Assembly (NCBI GenBank): GCA_038327995.1 | Contig: JBBQLP010000009.1 | Coordinates: 10,242 to 74,241 of the forward strand | Reading direction: 5' to 3' | Source of the DNA: CAIOYC01 sp038327995 | GTDB lineage: Bacteria > Pseudomonadota > Alphaproteobacteria > Caulobacterales > Caulobacteraceae | Length of the DNA stretch: 64,000 nucleotides | In this document: one piece after another, positions 1-8,168 of the stretch | Numbering within the stretch: position 1 is the first letter of the stretch | Layout: every line of letters starts with the position of its first letter | Translations under genes and position numbers: made by a program | The notes under the pieces: generated by a model | The model's input: only the letters and a program-made list of their open reading frames with translations | Database searches by the model: none | What the model was told of the DNA's origin: nothing

Positions 1-857
1 TCCTTTCCGTCGATCCCTATATGCGCCCCCGGCTCAACGCCGATCAGCCGTTCGGCGTCCCGATGATCGGCGGCGGCATCGGTCGGGTCATCCAGTCCTA
101 CAGTCCGAAGTTCGCGGTGGGAGACCTTGTGCGTCACGGGGCTGGATTCCAAGAGATGTTCGTCTCGGCCGGACAAGGGGTGTCAGTTCTCCAAAAGGAC
201 CCCGAGATACCACTAACGGTGTACATGCACGCTCTCGGCGGCACGGGGATCACAGCGTATGGCGGGCTTCTGGAGACAGGTAAGCTAAAGGAAGGCGAAC
301 AAGTTTTTGTCTCCACCGCTGGTGGCGCGGTGGGGTCGGTTGCTGCGCAAATTGCTAAGGCGCGCGGCTGTTATGTAGTCGGATCGACAGGATCGGACGA
401 CAAAGCGAAGTGGTTGAAAGAGGCAGCCGGGCTCGACGCCGTTATCAACTATAAGACCCAGCCGCTAGTCCGGGCGCTCGCAGACGCCACGCCTAAGGGA
501 CTCGACGTCTACTTCGAGAACGTAGGCGGAGCCCATCTTGACGCGGCTTTAGCGCGCATGAACCTTCACGGGCGCATCCCCGTTTGCGGCATGATCTCCA
601 CCTATAACGGCGGCGGGGACGGCGTGCGCCATCTCTCCAACCTGATCTACAAGCGTATTCGAATGGAGGGATTTGTCGCCAGCGACTTTGCGCACCTTCA
701 TTCCACCTTCACCGCCGACATGACCGCCTGGCTAAAGAGCGGCCGGGTCAAATATCAAGAGACGGTTTTTGACGGATTCGAACGAGCACCGGAGGGCCTG
801 ATCGGTCTGTTCCAAGGCCTTAACGCTGGAAAGATGCTGATCAGGATCGCGGAGTAG
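1..857 (+). CDS. NADP-dependent medium-chain oxidoreductase (5' truncated)
   Basis: A medium-chain dehydrogenase/reductase of the zinc-free CurA/YncB/prostaglandin-reductase type, expected to reduce alpha,beta-unsaturated carbonyls with NADPH. The reading frame is open to the window edge and encodes LSVDPYM before the first ATG at 21. That motif is internal in this family (usually YLSVDPYMRGR), so the true start lies upstream of base 1 and the ATG at 21 is not the start. Visible signatures are HALGGTGITAYGGL, the nucleotide-binding stretch STAGGAVGSVAAQIAK, VGSTGSDDKAKWL and the C-terminal KYQETVFDGFERAPEGLIGL. About 40 N-terminal residues are probably missing. Codon use is less GC-rich than in later genes, and decayed mobile DNA follows directly. 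Confidence 0.88.
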   Translation, partial: LSVDPYMRPRLNADQPFGVPMIGGGIGRVIQSYSPKFAVGDLVRHGAGFQEMFVSAGQGVSVLQKDPEIPLTVYMHALGGTGITAYGGLLETGKLKEGEQVFVSTAGGAVGSVAAQIAKARGCYVVGSTGSDDKAKWLKEAAGLDAVINYKTQPLVRALADATPKGLDVYFENVGGAHLDAALARMNLHGRIPVCGMISTYNGGGDGVRHLSNLIYKRIRMEGFVASDFAHLHSTFTADMTAWLKSGRVKYQETVFDGFERAPEGLIGLFQGLNAGKMLIRIAE

Positions 858-903
858 GGCTTATCACCGCGAGTGCACTGTCGCTTCGGAACGTGGAGAC
901 TGA

Positions 904-1047
904 TCCACGAGCGTGGATCGACGCTGCCACGAGACTGTGCGGTTCTGGTGGAACCGGTTCGGGCCGTTGTTCGCCTCCGAAATCCGTAGGGAGCGGGTGG
1001 AGGATGAGCCAGAGCGGCGCGAACCGCTGCTATTCCGCCTGAGATAG
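904..1047 (+). pseudogene. IS6-family transposase remnant
   Basis: The frame from 904 to the TAG at 1045 contains HETVRFWWNRFGPLFASEIR (codons 928-987). This closely matches the segment following the helix-turn-helix in IS6/IS26-family DDE transposases (typically VDVSHETVRYWWNRFGPxFA). A TGA at 901 precedes it and the expected DDE catalytic domain is absent. It is therefore a short internal relic rather than a gene. No terminal inverted repeats or target duplication could be recognised around it. Confidence 0.7.
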
Positions 1048-1371
1048 GGGCTGCCGCATATCTGGTCCCTCTTTGTAGTGTGGGGCCATTGGCGGCTGAT
1101 ACCGCTCTTTTGGGAGTAACGCCGGGAATTTGGCTCAAATCTTCGTCGCAAAATTCACGGCGTTCCGAAACCAAAAACGCACCACTTGCTGTCTGCGCGA
1201 AACCTCCAAAATCACCCGATGCCCAATTCGCAACCCTTCCGGTTGGATTGATTTTCCAGAAGCTGGGGCCCAAAAGGCAATATTCTCCCGTTAAGCGTCC
1301 CGCTTCAATCTGACTTGGTTGGGTTTGAAGTAACCGGGGCCGCGAGGCGATAAGGGAGGCCCTCACACGCG
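1048..1371. other. Intergenic stretch with no recognised gene
   Basis: About 320 bases between the transposase relic and the broken channel-like gene. A leftward frame is open here for about 200 codons (to 755), but its translation resembles no family I know and it runs antisense into the reductase gene. Composition is more AT-rich than the surrounding genome. I see no tRNA, terminator or clear promoter. It is probably further decayed accessory DNA. Confidence 0.4.
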
Positions 1372-1743
1372 TCAGGATCGTTCGCGAACTGCGCGCAATT
1401 GTTCCAGACTCAAAGAAATTGGCTCAAGCGATTTGATGCATTGGCGGCGAAACCTCGCCACGACCCGCAGTATGAGGAGGCTATCACTCCGGCGATAGAG
1501 GTCTAGAACTTGGTCGCGGCGCTTGCCAGAAGGCCAAGCAGGGCGCTGGTCACGGCGGGATTACTGGCGCCGCTGTCTATGCGACGGCCAATGTCGCCTA
1601 GGTTAGGCGACAATACCGAGAAACGTGACTACCAGCCCCACCGCGACCGGGATATTGCCCCACCATTCCAAAGGCCGGGCGGGCTCATCCATCCGGTCGA
1701 ACACCCCGGCCGCGCGGGTGGAAGTTGCGAAACCCCCCTCCGT
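1372..1743 (-). pseudogene. Broken MotA/TolQ/ExbB-like (ZorA-like) membrane channel gene
   Basis: Three leftward segments in different frames together give a recognisable membrane protein. Segment one (about 1743-1603) encodes PVAVGLVVTFLGIVA and stops at TAA 1603-1605. Segment two encodes NPAVTSALLGLLASAATKF, then a TAG at 1503-1505 where a Tyr codon would be expected, then TSIAGVIAS. Segment three continues as LILRVVARFRRQ and ends at TGA 1372. The pattern of a GLxxTFLGIVAAL helix, then LLxxAxxKFxTSIAGxxAS, is typical of MotA/TolQ/ExbB-superfamily proton-channel subunits, including ZorA-like proteins. At least two frameshifts and one nonsense change make it non-functional. The exact subfamily is inferred. 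Confidence 0.6.
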
Positions 1744-1814
1744 TTAAAAGTAGGCTGCGATAATTGGGCCAGCCCAGAACCAGCGCAGCCGGCGCGGACG
1801 AGGCGCTACCGAAC

Positions 1815-2396
1815 TCAGCGCGCGTTGGCGAGGAGGGGCGTTGAGGTCAGGTGTTCGGCTAGGAACCAGACCTGAAGCTCATTGGTGCGCACGACCTCGG
1901 AAATCAAAAGATCGTTGGTTCCTTCGTCGCCCGCATCGGAGGCCTGGTCGGCCGACTCGCGAGAATAGGTCAGGATCAGTTCGTGCGCCTTCAGAAGACG
2001 GGACAGTTGCGTCGGCACGTCTTCCCGGCCTTTCGGCGGACGTGCGATACGGGTGGCTTCGGCCACGTCTGGCGCCATGGCCAGCGAGATGCCGCCCAGC
2101 GTCATGATCCGCTCGGCAATGGTGTCAACCAAGGCCGCCTGCTCCTCGTAGTGCTTATCCAGCAGGAGGTGCAGGGCATAGAAGGTGGCGCCCGAGACCT
2201 GCCAGTGGTGCTTCTTGTAGAGGTCCCGGATGGTGATGGTGTCGGCCAAAACCTGGTTCAGCGCAGCGACGCTGGCGCTCCGTGCGTTGTCCTCAAGCCC
2301 GAGCGGAAGATCCTTCAGCGTGCCGAACTTCTGAATTTCGTTGGAAGGAATATCGTAGTCCGGTTGTGCGACGTCGAGCTTGGTCTTCGTGGTCAT
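1815..2396 (-). CDS. dps: Dps-family ferritin-like DNA-protection protein
   Basis: A 193-residue Dps/ferritin-like protein that would oxidise and store iron in a dodecamer and protect DNA from peroxide. The ferroxidase region is visible as KKHHWQVSGATFYALHLLLD followed by KHYEEQAALVDTIAERI, with the His, Asp and Glu ligands of the family, and the C-terminal helix contains TNELQVWFLAEHL. The start at 2396 (MTTKTKLDV) is chosen because AGGAGA lies 5-6 bases upstream; an upstream in-frame TTG would overlap that ribosome-binding site. The N-terminal tail of about 40 residues is longer than in E. coli Dps. It is monocistronic, next to decayed DNA on one side and selO on the other. Confidence 0.92.
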   Translation of the reverse strand: MTTKTKLDVAQPDYDIPSNEIQKFGTLKDLPLGLEDNARSASVAALNQVLADTITIRDLYKKHHWQVSGATFYALHLLLDKHYEEQAALVDTIAERIMTLGGISLAMAPDVAEATRIARPPKGREDVPTQLSRLLKAHELILTYSRESADQASDAGDEGTNDLLISEVVRTNELQVWFLAEHLTSTPLLANAR

Positions 2397-2486
2397 AGTC
2401 GTCTCCTGCAAATCGCCGCCGACCCGGACGGGCCGAAGCTTGGTCCTGATGCTTGCGGGGCAAACGTCGCGCCGCCGCCAAGGTTC

Positions 2487-3923
2487 CTAAGCTCGTGCAT
2501 CCAGAGCAAAGGCGATACGCACCCTATCAAGGCGTTCGAGCTTGTCGTTGAACGGGGCCCAGTCGTCCCCGTTTGCAATAGCCGCCCAGATCGCTTCGAT
2601 CTCGTCGTACAGCAGGCTTTCAGGCTCCCTCATGGTGAAATAGTTGTCTTGCAGCCGATCAGGCCGATCAGCGGGGTGAGCGGCGAGGCGGGTTCGGAAA
2701 TCGTGAAAGACCTCCGTTCGGTAAAGCTCCGCACGGGGTCCTGTCATCGCCCGCGCCTCGGATACTCCTCCGCCGAACCAGTCGAAGAAAAAGGGCTCCC
2801 ACCCCAAAGCCGCTCCACCCTCAGCCAAGGCGCGGAACACGGCGTTCACCAGTTCGAGGTCGACGTCTTCATCCAGCGGCAGAAGACCCAGCCGCGCCAG
2901 CATTGCGTGGCTTAACTCACGACGATAGGCCGCGCCGAACCCCGAGAGCGCTCCGGTGATGGGCGCTTCGTCGGCTATGAGGGTCATGCAGGCCGCAAGC
3001 TGTTTCAGGTTCCAGAACACCGCTTCGGGCTGGCGCCCGAAACTGTAGAGACCGGTCTGGTCGAAATAGGCGGCCACAAAGTTGGGATCGTTTTGCGGCA
3101 GGAAGCGGTAGGGACCGTAGTCGAAACTCTCGCCATTGATGTTCATATTGTCGGTGTTGAGCACCCCGTGCACGAACCCTGCCGCCATCCAGCGGGCCAG
3201 CATTCGCGCTGTGCGATCTGCGACAGCCTCCAACAGCGCGGGCGCCCGCGCTGCGCCGTTGAAATCCAAGAGATCTGGGTAATAGGTCTCCACCACATGA
3301 TCGATGAGCGTGGTCATCAGGTCGGCGCGGCTTAAGAAGGCCAGCCGCTGGAAGGTCCCGAAACGGATATGGCTGTGCGACAGCCGGGTTAGCACCGCGC
3401 CGCGCGTTGGGGACGGTTCATCGCTCCGCTCCAGCGCTTCGCCGGTCTCGACCAGGGAAAAACTTTTGGAGGTCGGAACCCCCAGCGCCTCCAGCATGGC
3501 GGTGGCCAGCACCTCGCGTACCCCGCCCTTTAGCGTCAACCGACCGTCGCCGCGCCGCGACCATGGAGTCTGTCCCGAACCCTTGGTTCCAAGGTCCAGC
3601 AGACGGTCCGTTCCCGCCTCGCGAAGTTGGGCGAACAGAAAGCCTCGTCCGTCACCGAGATCGGGATTATAGGTCCGGAACTGATGGCCATGGTAGCGCA
3701 TCGCCAGAGGCCCCGGCTGATTGTCCGGCAGAGGCTCGAACTGGGCGAAGGCGGCCAGCCACGCTTCATCCGAGAGCGCGTTCAGCCCGACCTTCGCTGC
3801 CCAGCGGCTGTTGCGATAGCGAAGCGTAGCCTCAGGAAACGGGGCGGGTGTTACCGCGTCGGCGAACTCGACTCCCAGGTTCAGGAACCGGGGGTCAGGG
3901 CGATAATCGGCATCTACGCTCAT
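2487..3923 (-). CDS. selO: Protein adenylyltransferase SelO (YdiU family)
   Basis: A 478-residue SelO/YdiU pseudokinase-fold enzyme, a family known to transfer AMP from ATP to Ser/Thr/Tyr of proteins and linked to redox stress. Characteristic stretches are AMRYHGHQF, NPDLGDGRGFLFAQL, KGSGQTPWSRRGDGRL (nucleotide-binding region), FVHGVLNTDNMNI and the metal-binding FDYGPYRF. Length fits the bacterial family. The start at 3923 (MSVDADYRP) has no strong ribosome-binding site; an upstream TTG would add nine residues. A strong hairpin separates it from the TonB receptor gene upstream, so it may be transcribed separately or by read-through. Confidence 0.93.
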   Translation of the reverse strand: MSVDADYRPDPRFLNLGVEFADAVTPAPFPEATLRYRNSRWAAKVGLNALSDEAWLAAFAQFEPLPDNQPGPLAMRYHGHQFRTYNPDLGDGRGFLFAQLREAGTDRLLDLGTKGSGQTPWSRRGDGRLTLKGGVREVLATAMLEALGVPTSKSFSLVETGEALERSDEPSPTRGAVLTRLSHSHIRFGTFQRLAFLSRADLMTTLIDHVVETYYPDLLDFNGAARAPALLEAVADRTARMLARWMAAGFVHGVLNTDNMNINGESFDYGPYRFLPQNDPNFVAAYFDQTGLYSFGRQPEAVFWNLKQLAACMTLIADEAPITGALSGFGAAYRRELSHAMLARLGLLPLDEDVDLELVNAVFRALAEGGAALGWEPFFFDWFGGGVSEARAMTGPRAELYRTEVFHDFRTRLAAHPADRPDRLQDNYFTMREPESLLYDEIEAIWAAIANGDDWAPFNDKLERLDRVRIAFALDARA

Positions 3924-3956
3924 GCCGATCAATTGGACACAGTGGAGCAAATGAGC

Positions 3957-3987
3957 AAGGCGGCGAGCCTCATAGGCTCGCCGCCTT
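3957..3987 (-). terminator. Hairpin between TonB-receptor gene and selO
   Basis: A perfect inverted repeat with 14-base arms (3957-3970 and 3974-3987) around a 3-base CAT loop. It lies 17 bases beyond the stop of the TonB-dependent receptor gene and 33 bases before selO. The stem is very GC-rich but no long T-run follows on the minus strand. It is likely a terminator or 3'-end-protecting stem for the receptor mRNA. Confidence 0.65.
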
Positions 3988-4004
3988 CCACAAATTGGAT
4001 AAGC

Positions 4005-6938
4005 TCAGAACTTCTTGCTGACGCCGATCTTGAACTCGCGACCCAGGGGATTCCCGGTGAAGGGATCGTAGTTCAGGTCAAGACGGGCGAAGGAAGGGTC
4101 CTGATCCGCAATATTGATGATCGAAGCGGTAAGGGTGGTCTTCCAGGGGAGGAAGACCCGATAAGCGAGATCGACTGTTAGGTTGCTGTCGATCGTCTTT
4201 CCATTGCTGATCACCGTGTTGTTGGTGTTGGGTGTGGCGATGAACGGCGTGGTCCGCTGGTCGGTGTAGCTATCGATGTAGTGGGCGGTGACGCGCAGGT
4301 TGTGTGGGCCGCGCGTATATTCGGCGTAGAAATCGCCCTTGAACTTGGGAATGGGCACGACAGTCGTCTGGTAGTTCAACGTGCCCGCGGCGTCGAACGC
4401 TGGGGAGACGGTGATACCTTCCACGCTAGTGGCGCCGACCTTGTATTCGATCACATAGGTCAGGTTGGTGCCTAGCGTAAGGGAGCCGTTGAAGAAGTCG
4501 GGAATACGGTAGTCAGCGTCGAAATCAATGCCATCGGTCTGCACCGCCGCCCCGTTTACAACCTGGGTGCGAAGCCTGGTGATCGTGGCGGGGCCGCAAG
4601 CGCCGTTGAAGGTGAAGCGCGAGACCAGCGCCGCGTATGACGGCGTGGCACAGTTGTTCGGCAACGCCGCGCCATTCGGGAACACGGCGTTGACTATACC
4701 TGATACGGGTTCGGCCACGATCGGATTGCCGAAGTCAAAGCGGTAGTAGTCGAGCGTGGCGTGGAAGCCCCACTTGCTGAAGATCAGGCCGAAGTTATAG
4801 GTCGTGGCGGTCTCAGGTTTCAGGTTTGGGTTGCCGAAGATATCAACCGCGCGGAACACGCCGAGAATGCTCTGCAGCGAAGTGACCGAATTGTTGACCA
4901 GGGCCGTGTCCGGCGGTCCGCGGAAAGTCGAGCCGACCGAACCACGCAGGGCTAGCCAGTCTGTGGCCTGGAAGCGCAGCGATCCTTTGGGATTGAAGGT
5001 CGATCCCACCGCGCCGCCGTAATCCTCGTAGCGCGCGGCGAAGCTGCCCTGCAGTTTGCTAGTGATGGGTAGGCTGAGTTCACCGAATCCAGCGATGACG
5101 TCATTGGTGACATCTGCAGGCGTGCCGACGCCTAGGAAGGCGAACGGTCCGTTTCGTGTCGAACCCGAACAGGTAGTGACGCCGAAGTCCGGCGTGTTGA
5201 CACAGGGAGTGACCAGTGCGTTGCCGAGAGCGCTGTAGGAGGACAGGAAATAGGTCCTGCGGTATTGCCCGCCGAGTGCCCATTTCACCTCGCCGCCTGG
5301 CAGATTGATGCCCAGACCGCCGTTGAAGACGGCGTCAGCCACGAACAGACGCGATGTCTGTTTCGTGGACGACTTTTGGAAGAACCACTGGGTCAGGGCG
5401 GCGCTGTTTGCTACTGCGGGGTTGAACTGTGGGTTGGTCTGCCCCGTGATGGCGTTGCTGGCGACGGCAGTTGAGAAGGGATTGAAATAGAGACAGTTGT
5501 TCGCCCCGGGGGTGTTTGCGGCTACGTTGCAGTTCGGACCGCCAAGGCCGCGCAGGGCAAGCTCGAACCGATTGACCAGCGTGTCGTAACCGGTGCGAAT
5601 CCCGCTCTCCTGGGAATAGGTCAGGGCGGTGTCGTAGTTGATCCCATGGACCAACTCGCCATTGAACCCTGCAGAAACCCGGAAAGCGTCGTAAGAGCGA
5701 GAGCCTACCGATCCCCTGTTGCCGAACAGCGGATTGCCGCCGAGAGCGTAGGGGCGAGCCGCAACCACGAACGCGCCGGTCACGCCGATGCCCGCGAAGG
5801 AGGGGTTCTTGGCGATGAAATCGATCAGGCCGGGGTTGGTCCCGGGCACGAAGTAGCGACCGGTAAAGGCTGCGCTCGGCTCCGCCTCCGCCGTCGGCGT
5901 GCTGAGCAGGGCGTAGGACGGCGAGGTGGCATATTCCGGCACATCGGTATGCGCGTAAAGGGCCTCGGCGTGGAACTTGGTCTTGTCGGTGATATCGACA
6001 TTCAGCTCACCGTAAAGTTGAACGCGATCCTGCTTTTCGACCAGGTTGTCGAACTGGGTGAACTGGAAGTAGCAGACCGGCACCGCGCCACTGAAGCCAG
6101 CGAAACCGCCAAGCGTCGCGCATTGCGGATCGCGAAAGATCTGGCCGTTTGATAGATTGACGAAGGAACTCGGGTTGCCTGCCGCCGAATAGCCGCCCTC
6201 AGGGCTGTTCAGGAAAGGTTGGTTGATGAAGCTTCGATCCTTGGCCGCCAGCGTCGAGCGGTGTTGATAGCCTGCGGAGAGCAAAAGATTGGCCCGGTCG
6301 CCAGTCCAGCCGTAGGTGGCGCTAAAATTGTAATCGCCGTCCGATTTATTGACGTATTTGTAGTCGCCGCTTACCTCTAGGCCCTGCTGGTTCTTCTTGG
6401 TGATGAAGTTGACTACCCCGGCGATGGCGTCGGAGCCATAGGTCGCAGCCGCACCGTCTTTCAGAACCTCAATCCGGCCAATGGCGGCGGCGGGAATGAT
6501 ATTGGTATCGACGATGCCAGAGCCCGCTTCGGCAAGCGGATTGATCGCAAGGCGTCGACCGTTCAGGAGCACCAAGGTGCGCTGAGCCCCGAGGCCGCGC
6601 AGATTGACGCTGCCCGACCCTTCGGAGCCTTGCGCCCGGGCGTCGAACTGGTTGGTGTCGCCGAGCACGCCGTTGCTGATTGGCAAGGCCTTCAGAAGCT
6701 CAAGCGTGGTCGGAGAGCCCTGCTTCTGGATATCCTCCGCGCTGATAACAGCCACCGGAAGCGCCGAAGTCTTGACTCCGCGAATGAAAGATCCAGTCAC
6801 GATAACTTCGGTCACAGGCGCCGCGTCGGCGCTCGTTCCGGTCGCTTGTGCGCTCGCCGAGCTCACGCCCGCGGTCAGGCACGCAACCGCCGCCATTGCA
6901 AGGGTTGAGCCCCCGCAGAGCCAATTCACTCTCGACAT
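4005..6938 (-). CDS. TonB-dependent outer-membrane receptor
   Basis: A 977-residue TonB-dependent receptor: signal peptide ending near SSASAQA, then the TonB-box-like TEVIVTGSFIRG, an N-terminal plug (VISAEDIQKQGSPTTLELLK, GSVNLRGLGAQRTLVLLNGR, RIEVLKDGAAATYGSDAIAGVVNFITKK) and a long beta-barrel ending in an aromatic residue (KIGVSKKF). Size and plug sequence match the large oligosaccharide/aromatic-type receptors that are numerous in Caulobacterales and sphingomonads. The start at 6938 (MSRVNW) has GGGAGG seven bases upstream. The neighbouring esterase, CoA ligase and aldehyde dehydrogenase suggest an aromatic or ester ligand, but the substrate cannot be read from sequence. Palindromes upstream may be operator sites. 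Confidence 0.95.
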   Translation of the reverse strand: MSRVNWLCGGSTLAMAAVACLTAGVSSASAQATGTSADAAPVTEVIVTGSFIRGVKTSALPVAVISAEDIQKQGSPTTLELLKALPISNGVLGDTNQFDARAQGSEGSGSVNLRGLGAQRTLVLLNGRRLAINPLAEAGSGIVDTNIIPAAAIGRIEVLKDGAAATYGSDAIAGVVNFITKKNQQGLEVSGDYKYVNKSDGDYNFSATYGWTGDRANLLLSAGYQHRSTLAAKDRSFINQPFLNSPEGGYSAAGNPSSFVNLSNGQIFRDPQCATLGGFAGFSGAVPVCYFQFTQFDNLVEKQDRVQLYGELNVDITDKTKFHAEALYAHTDVPEYATSPSYALLSTPTAEAEPSAAFTGRYFVPGTNPGLIDFIAKNPSFAGIGVTGAFVVAARPYALGGNPLFGNRGSVGSRSYDAFRVSAGFNGELVHGINYDTALTYSQESGIRTGYDTLVNRFELALRGLGGPNCNVAANTPGANNCLYFNPFSTAVASNAITGQTNPQFNPAVANSAALTQWFFQKSSTKQTSRLFVADAVFNGGLGINLPGGEVKWALGGQYRRTYFLSSYSALGNALVTPCVNTPDFGVTTCSGSTRNGPFAFLGVGTPADVTNDVIAGFGELSLPITSKLQGSFAARYEDYGGAVGSTFNPKGSLRFQATDWLALRGSVGSTFRGPPDTALVNNSVTSLQSILGVFRAVDIFGNPNLKPETATTYNFGLIFSKWGFHATLDYYRFDFGNPIVAEPVSGIVNAVFPNGAALPNNCATPSYAALVSRFTFNGACGPATITRLRTQVVNGAAVQTDGIDFDADYRIPDFFNGSLTLGTNLTYVIEYKVGATSVEGITVSPAFDAAGTLNYQTTVVPIPKFKGDFYAEYTRGPHNLRVTAHYIDSYTDQRTTPFIATPNTNNTVISNGKTIDSNLTVDLAYRVFLPWKTTLTASIINIADQDPSFARLDLNYDPFTGNPLGREFKIGVSKKF

Positions 6939-7034
6939 CTGTATCCTCCCTGCGCGTACCACCGTTATGCGTCAGCGGTTCCGCAACGGTAGGCTCGCAA
7001 GCGTCGCCTTGCAGAACAAGGGATTTTTCGCCGC

Positions 7035-7062
7035 TTGCGCAATCACATTGCGAGATCGCAAT
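7035..7062 (-). promoter_or_regulatory. Palindromic candidate operator upstream of TonB receptor
   Basis: Two related palindromes lie about 95-125 bases upstream of the receptor start: TTGCGCAA at 7035-7042 and ATTGCGA-GA-TCGCAAT at 7047-7062 (7-base arms). A looser TTGCCGCAA occurs near 7163. The shared TTGCG/CGCAA half-site suggests a dimeric repressor. No regulator for this cluster was identified in the window, and the assignment is inference. Confidence 0.4.
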
Positions 7063-7223
7063 ATTCGGTAGTTCGATTTCTTCGTTAATTCAGTCTTTTA
7101 ACTGTCACGGTACCGCCTAGGTCGCGTCCTTTTGCCACAATTTGGACGATCCTTGTGACTTTGCCGCAACGGCCAGGAGGGACTGCGATCCAGCCGGAAA
7201 GGCGACGACAACGCATATTTTAC

Positions 7224-8153
7224 CTACACCAGAGCGACCTTGAGCACGGCGGCAGTTTCCGCGATGGCGTCCGCTACCGCAGGCGAGACGTCCGCCATGG
7301 TGTAGAAGTCGTGCACCAGGGTTGCATACTCAATGTGCCTGGCCTTCACGCCCGCGGCGAGCAGCGCCAGTGAATAATCGCGCCCTTCATCTTTCAGAGG
7401 ATCAAACCCGGCGGTGATGATCAGAGCTGGCGGAAGCCCGTTCAACGTCCAGTGATCGCCATAGGCTATGCGGGCGCCGTCAGGATGGTCGTGGGCGGCC
7501 AGCGACTTTTCGAACCAGGCCATCGCCTCCTTAGTCAGGAGCGGTCCATCCAAGTCGCGCCGCGATTGCGTGTCCGCGCTCATGGCCATGGCGGGGTAGA
7601 GCAGAAGCTGGAAGGCCAGCTTGCGCTCGGGGTCAGTTCGCATCTCGTGGCTGATGACCGCCGAGAGATTCCCGCCAGCGGAATCGCCGCCAACCGCGAT
7701 CCGCGCAGGATCAAAGCCGATCTCGGCTGCGTGGTCGAAGGCCCATTTGACCGCCGCGAGGCCGTCATCGTGACTAGCGGGGAAGGGATGTTCGGGCGCC
7801 AGGCGATAATCCACAGACAGGACCCGCACGCCCGCTCCCGCCGCCAGCCTGCGGCAAAGTCCGTCGTGGGTGTCGAGATCGCCGATGACGAAGCCGCCGC
7901 CATGGAAATAGACCAGTCCCGCGCTCGCCGCCGCCGCGCCCGAGGGTGCATAGAGCCGGGCGTCGAGCGGGCCTTCCGCGCCCCCCACCTTCAGCTCTCG
8001 CACCGTCACATCCTTCGGCGCAGTCTGATCCTGCGCCATGCGCTGCATCCGATAGCCCGCGCGCACCATTTCGGCAGGCAGAACGTCAAGCGGAGGCATC
8101 CCCTCCGGCGGCTGATTGGCGTCGAGCATGGCCTGGATGTGAGGGTCGATCAT
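7224..8153 (-). CDS. HSL-family alpha/beta hydrolase (esterase/lipase)
   Basis: A 309-residue carboxylesterase of the hormone-sensitive-lipase group. The oxyanion-hole motif HGGGF is at residues 84-88, the nucleophile elbow GDSAGG puts the catalytic Ser at 158, and GFDPLKDEG and LVHDFYTM carry the catalytic Asp and His. No signal peptide is seen, so it is probably cytoplasmic. GGAGAG lies nine bases before the ATG. Its start is only 15 bases beyond the stop of the acyl-CoA ligase gene, so the two are likely co-transcribed. Given the ligase, it may release an aromatic acid or short acyl group from an imported ester (inferred). Confidence 0.92.
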   Translation of the reverse strand: MIDPHIQAMLDANQPPEGMPPLDVLPAEMVRAGYRMQRMAQDQTAPKDVTVRELKVGGAEGPLDARLYAPSGAAAASAGLVYFHGGGFVIGDLDTHDGLCRRLAAGAGVRVLSVDYRLAPEHPFPASHDDGLAAVKWAFDHAAEIGFDPARIAVGGDSAGGNLSAVISHEMRTDPERKLAFQLLLYPAMAMSADTQSRRDLDGPLLTKEAMAWFEKSLAAHDHPDGARIAYGDHWTLNGLPPALIITAGFDPLKDEGRDYSLALLAAGVKARHIEYATLVHDFYTMADVSPAVADAIAETAAVLKVALV

Positions 8154-8168
8154 GGGAGTCTCTCCAGA

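Noticed and set aside
1744..1814. Transposon end or attachment site beside dps
   Set aside because: No inverted repeat, direct repeat or tRNA end could be recognised in these 70 bases.
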